Source: an uncultured Ignavibacteria bacterium (lineage in GTDB: Bacteria > Bacteroidota > Ignavibacteria > Tepidaquicellales > Tepidaquicellaceae). Taken from it: a stretch of 18,243 bases of DNA. A program made the translations under genes and the position numbers. The stretch spans positions 1 to 18,243 of the forward strand of contig CALEVL010000310.1 in the NCBI GenBank assembly GCA_937924675.1, read 5' to 3'. Positions within the stretch are counted from its first letter, which is position 1, and each line of letters begins with the position of its first letter. The notes under the pieces were generated by a model. The model did no database searches, was not told where the DNA came from, and saw nothing but the letters and a program-made list of their open reading frames with translations. Shown piece after piece: positions 6,994 to 14,308 of this stretch.

Positions 6994-7755
6994 ATGAAAA
7001 AAATGAACCGGCGTGACTTTGTAAAGTCGGCCACTGCAGGATTTGCGCTTGCAGGAATAGGCAGTCTTGGAACAACATTTATTAATGAAGAAAAAAACTT
7101 AAACCAAAAAGGAGATAAAATCAAAATGGCTTATGAATGGCAATTCAACAAGAGGCCTTACACTGATGAAGAAGCAAAGGAACTTCTGAAGAATGTGATT
7201 GACGCTGAAACATCAGATTGGCACTACAATACTCATCATAAAGGATATGTAACCTTTATGAACAATATCGAGAAAGAACTCGAAACCGCCGACAGATCTA
7301 AGGCGAACGGCAATTACAGCAATGTTGGCGAGCTTAAGAGACGCTTCACATGGAATCACGCCGGAGCACTTCTCCATGATGTTTATTGGGAAGTAATGGG
7401 TGGTGACGGTGATACATCAAAAGGTCCGGAAGTTGTTGCAGCTATTGAGAAAGAATTCGGATCAATCGACAACTGGAAGGCAGATTTTAAAGCTTCAGCA
7501 GTTGCAGCAAAACTTTCCGGCTGGGGAGTTCTGGTTTATGATGCGCTTTACAGTCAGAGACTTCTGAACATTCTCACAGACGAGCATCATTATGGTGCAA
7601 TATGGGGCGGCATACCTATCATTTCACTTGATGTATTCGAACATGCTTATTATCATAAGGACGGACCCGGCAGAGCAACTTACATTGACAACTTCATCAA
7701 TAATCTTCACTGGGGAAGGATCAATGACAGATATAAGAAGTATGTTCTGAAATAA
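6994..7755 (+). CDS. Fe/Mn superoxide dismutase with Tat signal (archaeal-type active site)
   Basis: 253 codons from ATG at 6994. The N-terminus MKKMNRRDFVKSATAGFALA is a twin-arginine signal (RRDFVK). There is no clear AxA cleavage site, so it may stay membrane-anchored. The SOD domain starts about residue 45. Expected metal ligands by alignment to the family are His77 (WHYNTHHKGYV), His128 (LLHDVYWEVM), Asp213 and His217 (DVFEHAYY). Features closest to archaeal (Sulfolobus-type) SODs are HYNxHHKGYV, Gly124 four before the second ligand, the H-rich outer-sphere segment TDEHHYGAIW, and Phe instead of Trp in DVFEH. Metal use (Fe, Mn or cambialistic) is not decided by sequence. Last recognisable enzyme of the Fe-S cassette; it would protect clusters from superoxide. 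See the second start at 7126. Confidence 0.9.
   Translation: MKKMNRRDFVKSATAGFALAGIGSLGTTFINEEKNLNQKGDKIKMAYEWQFNKRPYTDEEAKELLKNVIDAETSDWHYNTHHKGYVTFMNNIEKELETADRSKANGNYSNVGELKRRFTWNHAGALLHDVYWEVMGGDGDTSKGPEVVAAIEKEFGSIDNWKADFKASAVAAKLSGWGVLVYDALYSQRLLNILTDEHHYGAIWGGIPIISLDVFEHAYYHKDGPGRATYIDNFINNLHWGRINDRYKKYVLK
7111..7128 (+). promoter_or_regulatory. Shine-Dalgarno-like site before internal in-frame ATG of the SOD gene
   Basis: ggag at 7111-7114 (with preceding A's, aaaaaggag) lies 11 nt before ATG 7126, which is in frame at codon 45, exactly where the SOD fold begins (MAYEWQFNKRPYTDEEA). Initiation here would give a signal-less cytosolic enzyme of 209 residues. The spacing is a little long. 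Confidence 0.4.
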
Positions 7756-7808
7756 GCTGACTCGTTCCGGAAAGAGTTATTGATAATTTAAGAAGCTTCG
7801 AAAGAGAA

Positions 7809-8372
7809 TTGAAAAGATTATCGGTATTTGTGTGCATGATCCTGAGTGTTATGCTTATGAGTTCATGCGGAGAAAAAGAAGGAAAGCCCGGAGCTGAAGA
7901 AAAGAATAATTCTGAATTCAGTTGGAAGTCTGAACTTAAGATCACAGAAATCCCGGATACTCCATTGAAAGGTTTGCTTAACGGCAAACCTTTTTCGTTT
8001 ACTTATGTGAATTTTGAGCAATGGCGGGGGAGCGGAGATAACGTGCTCAATTTTTCAGAGAATGCTCCAAAGAATAATTGCGGCTATGTAGAAGGCGGGA
8101 GATCAATTCATTTTCTTTATAAAGCGGGTGTTATTGATACGGGAGAAGTTCTGAAGGCATCATTTGATAAGAATCTTGACGGATACATCTCATATTATGA
8201 TACAACAGGCGGAAGCAGTGAAGCCGGAGTCGGTTCAATTCCCTGGAACTGCGCATTGGTTATTACTTCAATGAATGAAAAGACCGTAAAGGGCAAAATT
8301 GTGATATGTTTTAAAGATGAAAAAAAGAGTTATATTGCCGGAAGTTTTGAGGCAATAAGATGTTATAACTGA
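7809..8372 (+). CDS. Lipoprotein of unknown function
   Basis: 187 codons with a TTG start at 7809. The signal peptide is typical of a lipoprotein: KRLSVFVCMILSVMLMSSC with the lipobox Cys at 20. The mature part (about 165 residues) has a charged spacer, then a mixed beta-rich domain (LLNGKPFSFTYVNFEQW, GYISYYDTTGG, KGKIVICFKDEKKSYIAGSFEA). I recognise no family. It has two Cys residues in the mature body (about positions 91 and 148) plus one at 185. It lies 53 nt after the SOD gene and shares direction with the cassette, so it may be transcribed with it; a link to Fe-S or oxidative stress is not shown. Confidence 0.75.
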   Translation: MKRLSVFVCMILSVMLMSSCGEKEGKPGAEEKNNSEFSWKSELKITEIPDTPLKGLLNGKPFSFTYVNFEQWRGSGDNVLNFSENAPKNNCGYVEGGRSIHFLYKAGVIDTGEVLKASFDKNLDGYISYYDTTGGSSEAGVGSIPWNCALVITSMNEKTVKGKIVICFKDEKKSYIAGSFEAIRCYN

Positions 8373-8398
8373 CACATTTTCTAAAATTATCCTAATTG

Positions 8399-8944
8399 AT
8401 GAAAACATTTTTTCTACTGCTCTTGACTGTAGGCATGTTAACCGCCGGTTGCGGAGACAGCAAAAAGGAAGAAACATCTGCTGAAAAGAAAAATGAAGTG
8501 AAAGCAGGCTCGGAAGGTTCAACAGAAAACAAGGCATCTCAGGAAACTGAACAGTCAAAAGATGAACTTGCCGCAAAGGAAGAAGCAAATACAGACCCGG
8601 CCGGTTCTGATAACAAGCAGAACGATCTTGGAATGACACCGGGTTTGCCGGCAGACTTTCCCAAAGATGTACCGACGCCGAAGAATTCCAAGACCCTCGG
8701 ATCTCTGAATTCGACCGAAGGCACGGTAGTGACTTTTGAAGCTACTGATATGGTTCCTGCTATCATAAGTTACTACAAAGATGAAATGAAGAAGAACGGT
8801 TATGAGATTGTAGAAGGAAGTGAGAATCTTGTAAGCGATAAGGGCGGTGTGCTTAGCTGGAAGAAGGATGGAAAAGAAGTTGGACTGATGCTCGGTTATG
8901 ATAAAGACAAGAATATTACCTCGCTCGTGATCACATATAAATAA
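8399..8944 (+). CDS. Lipoprotein with a charged linker and a C-terminal alpha/beta domain
   Basis: 181 codons from ATG at 8399. Lipobox LTAGC at residues about 14-18. Residues 20-75 are rich in K, E, S, N and Q and low in hydrophobics, so a disordered linker to the membrane. From about 80 on, a compact domain (FPKDVPTPKNSKTLGSL, VVTFEATDMVPAIISYY, KKNGYEIVEGSENLV, VGLMLGYDKDKNITSL) fits a beta-alpha-beta-type small fold seen in many Bacteroidota lipoproteins of unknown role. No catalytic motif is visible. It follows the previous lipoprotein by 26 nt and ends the block: the terminator begins 23 nt after its stop. Confidence 0.75.
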   Translation: MKTFFLLLLTVGMLTAGCGDSKKEETSAEKKNEVKAGSEGSTENKASQETEQSKDELAAKEEANTDPAGSDNKQNDLGMTPGLPADFPKDVPTPKNSKTLGSLNSTEGTVVTFEATDMVPAIISYYKDEMKKNGYEIVEGSENLVSDKGGVLSWKKDGKEVGLMLGYDKDKNITSLVITYK

Positions 8945-8967
8945 GTACTGCATTTAAAAATTGTTAG

Positions 8968-9010
8968 CTTCCTGAGCGGGTAATTCATTTCGCAAAGGAA
9001 GTTTTTTTTT
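8968..9010 (+). terminator. Rho-independent terminator closing the Fe-S/SOD block
   Basis: cttcct (8968-8973) pairs with aggaag (8996-9001), followed by nine T's (9002-9010). It lies 23 nt after the second lipoprotein and just before the LON-domain gene (start 9019), so it marks an operon boundary. Confidence 0.75.
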
Positions 9011-9018
9011 GCCAAAAG

Positions 9019-9657
9019 ATGAGAAACGATCTTAAATTATTTCCGCTTCAAGTGGTCATGTTTCCGAATTCGAGAATCACGCTTCATATATTTGAAGAGA
9101 GATACAAGAGTCTGATGTCGGAAGTTATTGGTTCGGATGATGAGTTTGGAATAGTTTTGATATTTGATGGAAGGCTGATGACAGTTGGTACTACAGCAAA
9201 GGTAATTGAAGTTTCGAAGAAGTTTGAGAACGGAGAGATGGATATTGTTACTGAAGGAGTAAGAAGATTCAGACTTTTCAGCTATGAAATTGGAAGTGAT
9301 GACATTTACAGGGGAAAGATAAATTTTCTGGAGGATGACAATTTACTTTATGACATGGAAGGCATGAATACGGCTGTTGAGAGTTATAACAAACTTGTTG
9401 AATTGGCATATAGAGGAAATGTGAAGACTATTACTCAGGAGGATTTGCTTCAAAATGACGGCAGCAGATCCCTTTGCTACAAAATGGCGGAGAAGTGCGG
9501 CATGGGTCTTAACGAAAGACAGCAAATGCTCGAAATGGATACTGAGCAAGATCGCCTTGATTACATCTCGACTTATTTAGACAATGTCTTGCCAAAGCTT
9601 AAGGAAGCTGAAAGGATAGCCGACATCATCAGAAGTGATGGTTATATTCAGCAATAA
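9019..9657 (+). CDS. Stand-alone LON substrate-binding domain protein (LonN)
   Basis: 212 codons from ATG at 9019. Opens with LKLFPLQVVMFPNSRITLHIFEERY, here read as LKLFPLQVVMFP and LHIFEERYKSLM, the signature of the Lon protease N-terminal (LON/PUA-like) domain; later it has GTTAKVIEVSKKFENGE and VTEGVRRFRL. No AAA+ module or Ser-Lys protease domain follows, so it is not a protease by itself; a substrate-binding or peptide-binding role is known only by homology. Its stop codon is directly followed by the TTG start of the GT9 gene (no gap), which suggests translational coupling. Confidence 0.9.
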   Translation: MRNDLKLFPLQVVMFPNSRITLHIFEERYKSLMSEVIGSDDEFGIVLIFDGRLMTVGTTAKVIEVSKKFENGEMDIVTEGVRRFRLFSYEIGSDDIYRGKINFLEDDNLLYDMEGMNTAVESYNKLVELAYRGNVKTITQEDLLQNDGSRSLCYKMAEKCGMGLNERQQMLEMDTEQDRLDYISTYLDNVLPKLKEAERIADIIRSDGYIQQ

Positions 9658-10671
9658 TTGAAACAAGTGATAAAATCTGAAGAGATCAGAGCGGTCTTTA
9701 TTTCAAGGACAGACAATATCGGTGATGTGATCCTGACTTTACCACTTGTCTTTGAAGCAAGATTTATGTTCAAAGAAGCAGCAATCAACTTTTACGTAAA
9801 TGAAAAAATTGAACCACTGCTTGACGGAATCGGAATCAATATCAACGTAGTTCATGAAAGTTCAGGGCAGAGTCTTGCTGAAAAGAAGGAGTACTTAAGA
9901 GAACTTCGAACTGACCTTGCAATATTTGCTAAACCGGAATTTGATCTTGCACTTATTTTCTATCTTTTGAAAACAAGATACCGAGCGGGAACTGCTTACC
10001 GATGGTTTTCATTTCTCTATAACCTGAGAGTTAAAGAACACAGAAAATATGCAGATAAACATGAATCAGTTTATAATCTGAATCTTTTGCGTGAGCTTAC
10101 CGGAACAAAAAGTAGTTTCAAACTGCCGGAGAGACTCCTGGGTTATAGCGAAAGCGAGTCAAGCCAACTTGAGAACAAACTGGAACAATTGGGACTGAAA
10201 AAGCAAGACAAGTTTCTCATAATTCATCCTGGCAGCAGAGGTTCGGCAAAAGATATTACTTTGGAACAACTTCGGGAGATCGGGAGTAAGCTATTGGCAG
10301 AGTATCCCGGGTTTAAGATTGTCTATACAGGACTTAAGGAAGAAAAGGAAAAAGTGTTGAGTTCAATTCCGGCGGATTTTTCGGATAGAACGCCGGATCT
10401 TTCGGGCAAGCTTTCACTGAGAGAGCTAATGATTTTGATTGATAAGAGCGAGCTATTCATTTCCAATTCAACCGGACCGGCTCATATTGCAGGAGCATTG
10501 AACAAGAATGTTATTGGATTCTATCCAAACAGCCCTCCGATGAATGATATTCGCTGGAGACCTTTAGGAAACAATACAACGATAATAAAACCTGTCGATG
10601 GTTCAGACGAAATGAGATTGATCAAGCCGGATGATGTAATTGCTTCTGCCGGAAAGTATCTTAAACAATGA
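9658..10671 (+). CDS. Glycosyltransferase family 9 (ADP-heptose:LPS heptosyltransferase-like)
   Basis: 337 codons beginning at TTG 9658, immediately after the LON gene. Family motifs: the N-terminal ISRTDNIGDVILTLPLV (the nucleotide-sugar binding start of GT9), HPGSRGSAKDITLEQL in the middle, and LFISNSTGPAHIAGALNKNVIGFYP in the C-terminal lobe, read here as LFISNSTGPAHIAG and NVIGFYP. GT9 enzymes add ADP-activated heptose to the inner core of LPS on the inner face of the cytoplasmic membrane. No signal peptide. The exact acceptor is unknown; heptosyltransferase I, II or III cannot be told apart here. Confidence 0.88.
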   Translation: MKQVIKSEEIRAVFISRTDNIGDVILTLPLVFEARFMFKEAAINFYVNEKIEPLLDGIGININVVHESSGQSLAEKKEYLRELRTDLAIFAKPEFDLALIFYLLKTRYRAGTAYRWFSFLYNLRVKEHRKYADKHESVYNLNLLRELTGTKSSFKLPERLLGYSESESSQLENKLEQLGLKKQDKFLIIHPGSRGSAKDITLEQLREIGSKLLAEYPGFKIVYTGLKEEKEKVLSSIPADFSDRTPDLSGKLSLRELMILIDKSELFISNSTGPAHIAGALNKNVIGFYPNSPPMNDIRWRPLGNNTTIIKPVDGSDEMRLIKPDDVIASAGKYLKQ

Positions 10672-10706
10672 AGAATTGCCAAAAAACAAAAAATCTTTCA
10701 TAAAAT

Positions 10707-11537
10707 ATGAATACAACAAATCGCACCGTAACAAATTTTCTTTCAGCACTATTGTTGATTATTGCAATAAGCGTTTCTTCAGTATACTCGCAAGAAAATT
10801 TCCGAAAAGTTAATCAAAAGGCATTTAAAGAAGGCGAGAAACTTGTCTTTGAACTCAATTACGGATTCATTACAGCCGGTGAAGCAGTTATGGAGATCGA
10901 TCCTGCTTTAGCCACAATTAATGGAAGAAAATGCTTTGACATAAAATTCACAGTCAATTCATCAGAAAGTTTTGATATGGTTTACAAAGTGCGGGATTTC
11001 TATAAAACATTTATTGATGTCGAAGGACTCTTCCCGTGGAGATTTGAACAGCACATCAGAGAGGGTACTTACAAACGGGACTTTGAAGCGATCTTCGATC
11101 ATCAGAACAAAAAAGCAAAGACTTACACCGGCGAAACTGATCCGAAGAAATTCGAAGGAGAGTTTGATATTCCGATGTATGTTCAGGATGTGATGAGTGC
11201 ATTTTACTATTCCAGGACGTTGGATTTCTCCGGTATGAAAGAAGGAGAGTTCATTACGGTAGAGAATTTTTATAAGGACAATACATATCCGCTTAAGATC
11301 AAATATCTTGGCAGGGAAACAATTGAAGTTCCTGCCGGTGAATTCAGATGCATAAAGCTTGAACCGATGGTGGAAGAAGGCGGTCTCTTTAAGAGTGAAG
11401 GCTCCATAATAGTTTGGCTGACAGATGATCAGATAAAGATGCCGGTTAAAGTAAAGTCAAAGGTCATTATCGGATCAATTGATGCTGACCTTTCGAAATA
11501 TTCCGGACTCGCAGGACAGCTTAATTCAAAAAAATGA
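10707..11537 (+). CDS. DUF3108-family secreted protein
   Basis: 276 codons from ATG at 10707. A Sec signal peptide runs to about residue 28 (FLSALLLIIAISVSSVYSQ). The mature domain has the DUF3108 pattern: EKLVFELNYGFITAGEAVMEI, given here as EKLVFELNYGF and TAGEAVMEI, then FDMVYKVRDFYKTFID, QHIREGTYKRDFEAIFD, and late strands VPAGEFRCIKLEP and VWLTDDQIKMPVKVKSK. This family forms outer-layer beta-barrel-like or periplasmic proteins of unknown activity. It starts 35 nt after GT9 and is 34 nt before QueE. Confidence 0.85.
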   Translation: MNTTNRTVTNFLSALLLIIAISVSSVYSQENFRKVNQKAFKEGEKLVFELNYGFITAGEAVMEIDPALATINGRKCFDIKFTVNSSESFDMVYKVRDFYKTFIDVEGLFPWRFEQHIREGTYKRDFEAIFDHQNKKAKTYTGETDPKKFEGEFDIPMYVQDVMSAFYYSRTLDFSGMKEGEFITVENFYKDNTYPLKIKYLGRETIEVPAGEFRCIKLEPMVEEGGLFKSEGSIIVWLTDDQIKMPVKVKSKVIIGSIDADLSKYSGLAGQLNSKK

Positions 11538-11571
11538 GTGACTTGCCAAGTTCACAAAAAGGATTCGCATA

Positions 11572-12303
11572 GTGGATATCTCAGAACTGTTTTATTCTGT
11601 TCAGGGTGAGGGGAAAAGAGCCGGTACACCATCATTTTTTATAAGAACAAATTTCTGCAATCTGCGATGTCTCTTTTCCGGAGGTAACCTTTGCGATACT
11701 CCATACACAAGCTGGGATCCCGAAGATCCGCAGAATATCGGAAAGATGCATATTTCTGAGATCATATCTGAATATGAAAAGAACAGTTGCAATGATATAG
11801 TGATAACGGGCGGAGAGCCGACAATGCAGAAGGAAGAACTTCTCGAACTTTGCATGGCTCTGAAGAAGTCCAATGCTGATGCTTTCATAACACTCGAAAC
11901 GAATGGAACAATCTTCGGTGAATTTGCACAGCATATAGGACTTGCCAGCATTAGTCCCAAACTTCAATCGTCAATTCCGATCGGAACAAAGTATGAAAAG
12001 ATTCACCTAAGGAACATGAGGAACAAAGAAGCGCTGAAGAAATATCAGAGCATGAACTCTGATGGCAAGCTCGACATACAATGGAAATTTGTTTTTACAG
12101 GACCGGAAGACATCAAAGAGATTCTATCATTCAGCAAAGAGTTTGGGGTGCCAAGAAAAGATGTTTATCTGATGCCCGAAGGCATCACACAAGAACAGCT
12201 TGATTCTAAACGAATCAGCACAATTGATACATGCCTTGCACACGGTCTGAATTATACAGACCGTCTTCACATAGTAGCCTGGGGAAACAAGAGGGGAGTT
12301 TAG
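11572..12303 (+). CDS. queE: 7-carboxy-7-deazaguanine synthase QueE (radical SAM)
   Basis: 243 codons from GTG at 11572; AAAGGA lies 8 nt before it. QueE converts 6-carboxytetrahydropterin to 7-carboxy-7-deazaguanine, a queuosine precursor, using SAM and a [4Fe-4S] cluster. Seen: QGEG (residues 11-14), GTPSFFIRTNFCNLRC, CDTPYTSW, and GGEP (80-83), which binds the SAM amine. The cysteine motif is C29-X3-C33-X7-C41, with LFSGGNL inserted between the last two cysteines; the standard radical SAM motif has X2. The fold otherwise follows QueE (VFTGPED, YLMPEGIT, ADRLHIVAWG-like end). Last gene of its strand; its TAG overlaps the stop of the convergent PAP2 gene by a few bases. Confidence 0.9.
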   Translation: MDISELFYSVQGEGKRAGTPSFFIRTNFCNLRCLFSGGNLCDTPYTSWDPEDPQNIGKMHISEIISEYEKNSCNDIVITGGEPTMQKEELLELCMALKKSNADAFITLETNGTIFGEFAQHIGLASISPKLQSSIPIGTKYEKIHLRNMRNKEALKKYQSMNSDGKLDIQWKFVFTGPEDIKEILSFSKEFGVPRKDVYLMPEGITQEQLDSKRISTIDTCLAHGLNYTDRLHIVAWGNKRGV

Positions 12304-13139
12304 AAGGTTACTTTGAATCTCAGGCTGTAATTACCATCAGCGGTATAATCCACAGAAGATTTCTCCAGCACCGGAATTCCTGATCGAAGTATCAAAGCGT
12401 TGATTAAATCGGCTGCTGCAATTGAACCCAATACAACAGGCAAACCGGCAGACTTGCTCTGCTCGTCCGGCTTTGAGCTTTGATTGAATAATTTATCTTT
12501 CGCAGGAATGATTTCGCTTTTCAAGGAATAAACAAGAGCCGCAGAGCCGGCACCAATCAGAATTCCGCTCAGCACATCTGAAGGGTAATGTACGCCCCAA
12601 TAGATTCTGCCCAAGGCAGTAACTGTTGCATATAGATATGATCCGGCTATTAGAAATGGCTCATCCGGATACCTAAGAGTTAGAAGTGTTGCAATTGTAA
12701 ATGCGCCGGAAGCATGCCCGGAAGGAAATGAATAAGATCCTGCTATTGATAATGTTTCGCTGAGTTGCACATGATCAAGAGAACGGAAAGGCCTGTCTCT
12801 TTTGAAAAGCACTTTCATCCCCTGTGTTGCACCTGCATTCACAATCTCCGACAGCGCAAGAAGAACAGCTGAGTTCTCGTCATACCGGTTCTCATTAATT
12901 CTTGCTGAAACATAAAGACCTATTGGCACAATTGCTGAAACAGGAATTATAGAATGGTTTGTGATGCTTACCGTAGTGTTTATAAAAGGGCTTTCAATAT
13001 TATTGAAAGCCCTGAACAATTTTACATCTAAGTTGGATTCTGATTTTTTCTGAAACGGAATCTTGTTGCTGAACCTATGCTGTGAGAATGAGTCATTAAT
13101 TGTTATTGAAATAAACAGCAATAAAAGAATCAGTCTCAT
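12300..13139 (-). CDS. PAP2-family membrane phosphatase
   Basis: 279 codons from ATG at 13139. A signal or first membrane segment occupies residues 1-19, and further hydrophobic stretches cover 65-80, 145-175 and 188-206. Conserved phosphatase motifs are present: K109-X6-RP (KVLFKRDRP), PSGH (139-142) with the catalytic His, and R178-X5-H184-X3-D188 (GRIYWGVHYPSD), where the usual Ser before Arg is Gly. The family dephosphorylates lipid phosphates such as undecaprenyl pyrophosphate or phosphatidate. It starts 8 nt after the CGL gene and is probably the last gene of that operon. Substrate not known. It ends tail-to-tail with queE. Confidence 0.88.
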   Translation of the reverse strand: MRLILLLLFISITINDSFSQHRFSNKIPFQKKSESNLDVKLFRAFNNIESPFINTTVSITNHSIIPVSAIVPIGLYVSARINENRYDENSAVLLALSEIVNAGATQGMKVLFKRDRPFRSLDHVQLSETLSIAGSYSFPSGHASGAFTIATLLTLRYPDEPFLIAGSYLYATVTALGRIYWGVHYPSDVLSGILIGAGSAALVYSLKSEIIPAKDKLFNQSSKPDEQSKSAGLPVVLGSIAAADLINALILRSGIPVLEKSSVDYTADGNYSLRFKVTF

Positions 13140-13147
13140 TCAACAGT

Positions 13148-14287
13148 TCAGATTGCTGCAAGTGCATTCTTAATATCATCCATAAGATCATCACCATCTT
13201 CAATGCCTACAGATAATCTGACGAGTCCGTCTGTCAATCCGAATTCTTCTCTGAGTTTCTTTGGAACGCTTCCATGAGTCATGGAAACGGGATGACATAC
13301 TAGTGACTCAACGCCGCCAAGCGATTCCGCAATCTGAAAGATCTTAAGCTCATTGCAGAATTTTACTGCCGCATCATAAGAGCCGAGTTCAAGGGAAATG
13401 ATTCCGCCGAATCCGCGCATTTGGGAAACAGCTGTTTCATATTGTGGATGACTCTTAAGTCCGGGGTAAAATACTTTGCCAATTCTTTTATCTTCTGATA
13501 GCATGTTGCTGATGGCTATGGCATTCTCATTGTGCGCTTTCATCCTCTGCGCCAGAGTTTTTGTAGACCTCAACACAAGCCAGCAATCAAACGGCGCAGG
13601 AACAGCACCTATTGAGTTCTGAATGAACTTCAGTTTCTCGGCAACCGCATCATTCGAAGTTACAACACATCCTCCGATTACATCACTATGTCCGTTTATG
13701 TATTTGGTTGAACTGTGAACAACTATGTCAATTCCAAAGTCCAGCGGGTTCTGGAAATACGGACTCATAAAGGTATTGTCAACACAAGTCATTATATTTT
13801 TTTCTTTAGCCAATGCACTAAGCGCCTTCAGGTCTGTGATATTGAGCATTGGATTTGTCGGAGTCTCTACATAAATGAATTTCGTATTGTCCTTAATCGC
13901 CTGACGGATCAGATTGTTATCAGATGTATCAATGTAGGAGAATTCAATGCCGTAGTCTTTTATTATCTGTTCGTAAAGCCGGTAAGTTCCGCCGTAAACA
14001 TTGTTAGTACAGATGACATGATCTCCCGGCTTGAACATGGAAATGATGGCATGTATTGCAGCCATTCCTGATGAGAAGCAGAATCCATGCTTGCCGTTTT
14101 CAAGTGAGGCCAGATTTTTTTCGAGAGCGATCCTAGTCGGATTGATTGTCCTTCCGTAATCATATCCCTTCGAATCTCCCAGCTTTGCATTTGAATAAGT
14201 TGATGTCTGAAATATTGGTGTAATGACTGCACCGGTTGTTTCTTCCGGATGCTGTCCCGCGTGTATTTGTCTGGTTGAGAATTTCAT
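13148..14287 (-). CDS. Cys/Met metabolism PLP enzyme (cystathionine gamma-lyase or -synthase)
   Basis: 379 codons from ATG at 14287. Family motifs include TRQIHAGQHPEETTGAV, DYGRTINPTR, FSSGMAAIHA, NVYGGTYRLY, ETPTNPMLNI, the PLP lysine K195 in STKYINGHSD, and HPVSMTHGSVP. Fold type I. Gamma-lyase and gamma-synthase cannot be separated with certainty from these motifs. It lies 21 nt after the cystathionine beta-synthase gene, so gamma-lyase (cystathionine to cysteine, 2-oxobutanoate and ammonia) is the better reading: reverse transsulfuration. Confidence 0.88.
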   Translation of the reverse strand: MKFSTRQIHAGQHPEETTGAVITPIFQTSTYSNAKLGDSKGYDYGRTINPTRIALEKNLASLENGKHGFCFSSGMAAIHAIISMFKPGDHVICTNNVYGGTYRLYEQIIKDYGIEFSYIDTSDNNLIRQAIKDNTKFIYVETPTNPMLNITDLKALSALAKEKNIMTCVDNTFMSPYFQNPLDFGIDIVVHSSTKYINGHSDVIGGCVVTSNDAVAEKLKFIQNSIGAVPAPFDCWLVLRSTKTLAQRMKAHNENAIAISNMLSEDKRIGKVFYPGLKSHPQYETAVSQMRGFGGIISLELGSYDAAVKFCNELKIFQIAESLGGVESLVCHPVSMTHGSVPKKLREEFGLTDGLVRLSVGIEDGDDLMDDIKNALAAI

Positions 14288-14308
14288 TTTGATTTTTGTT
14301 TAAGAAGT

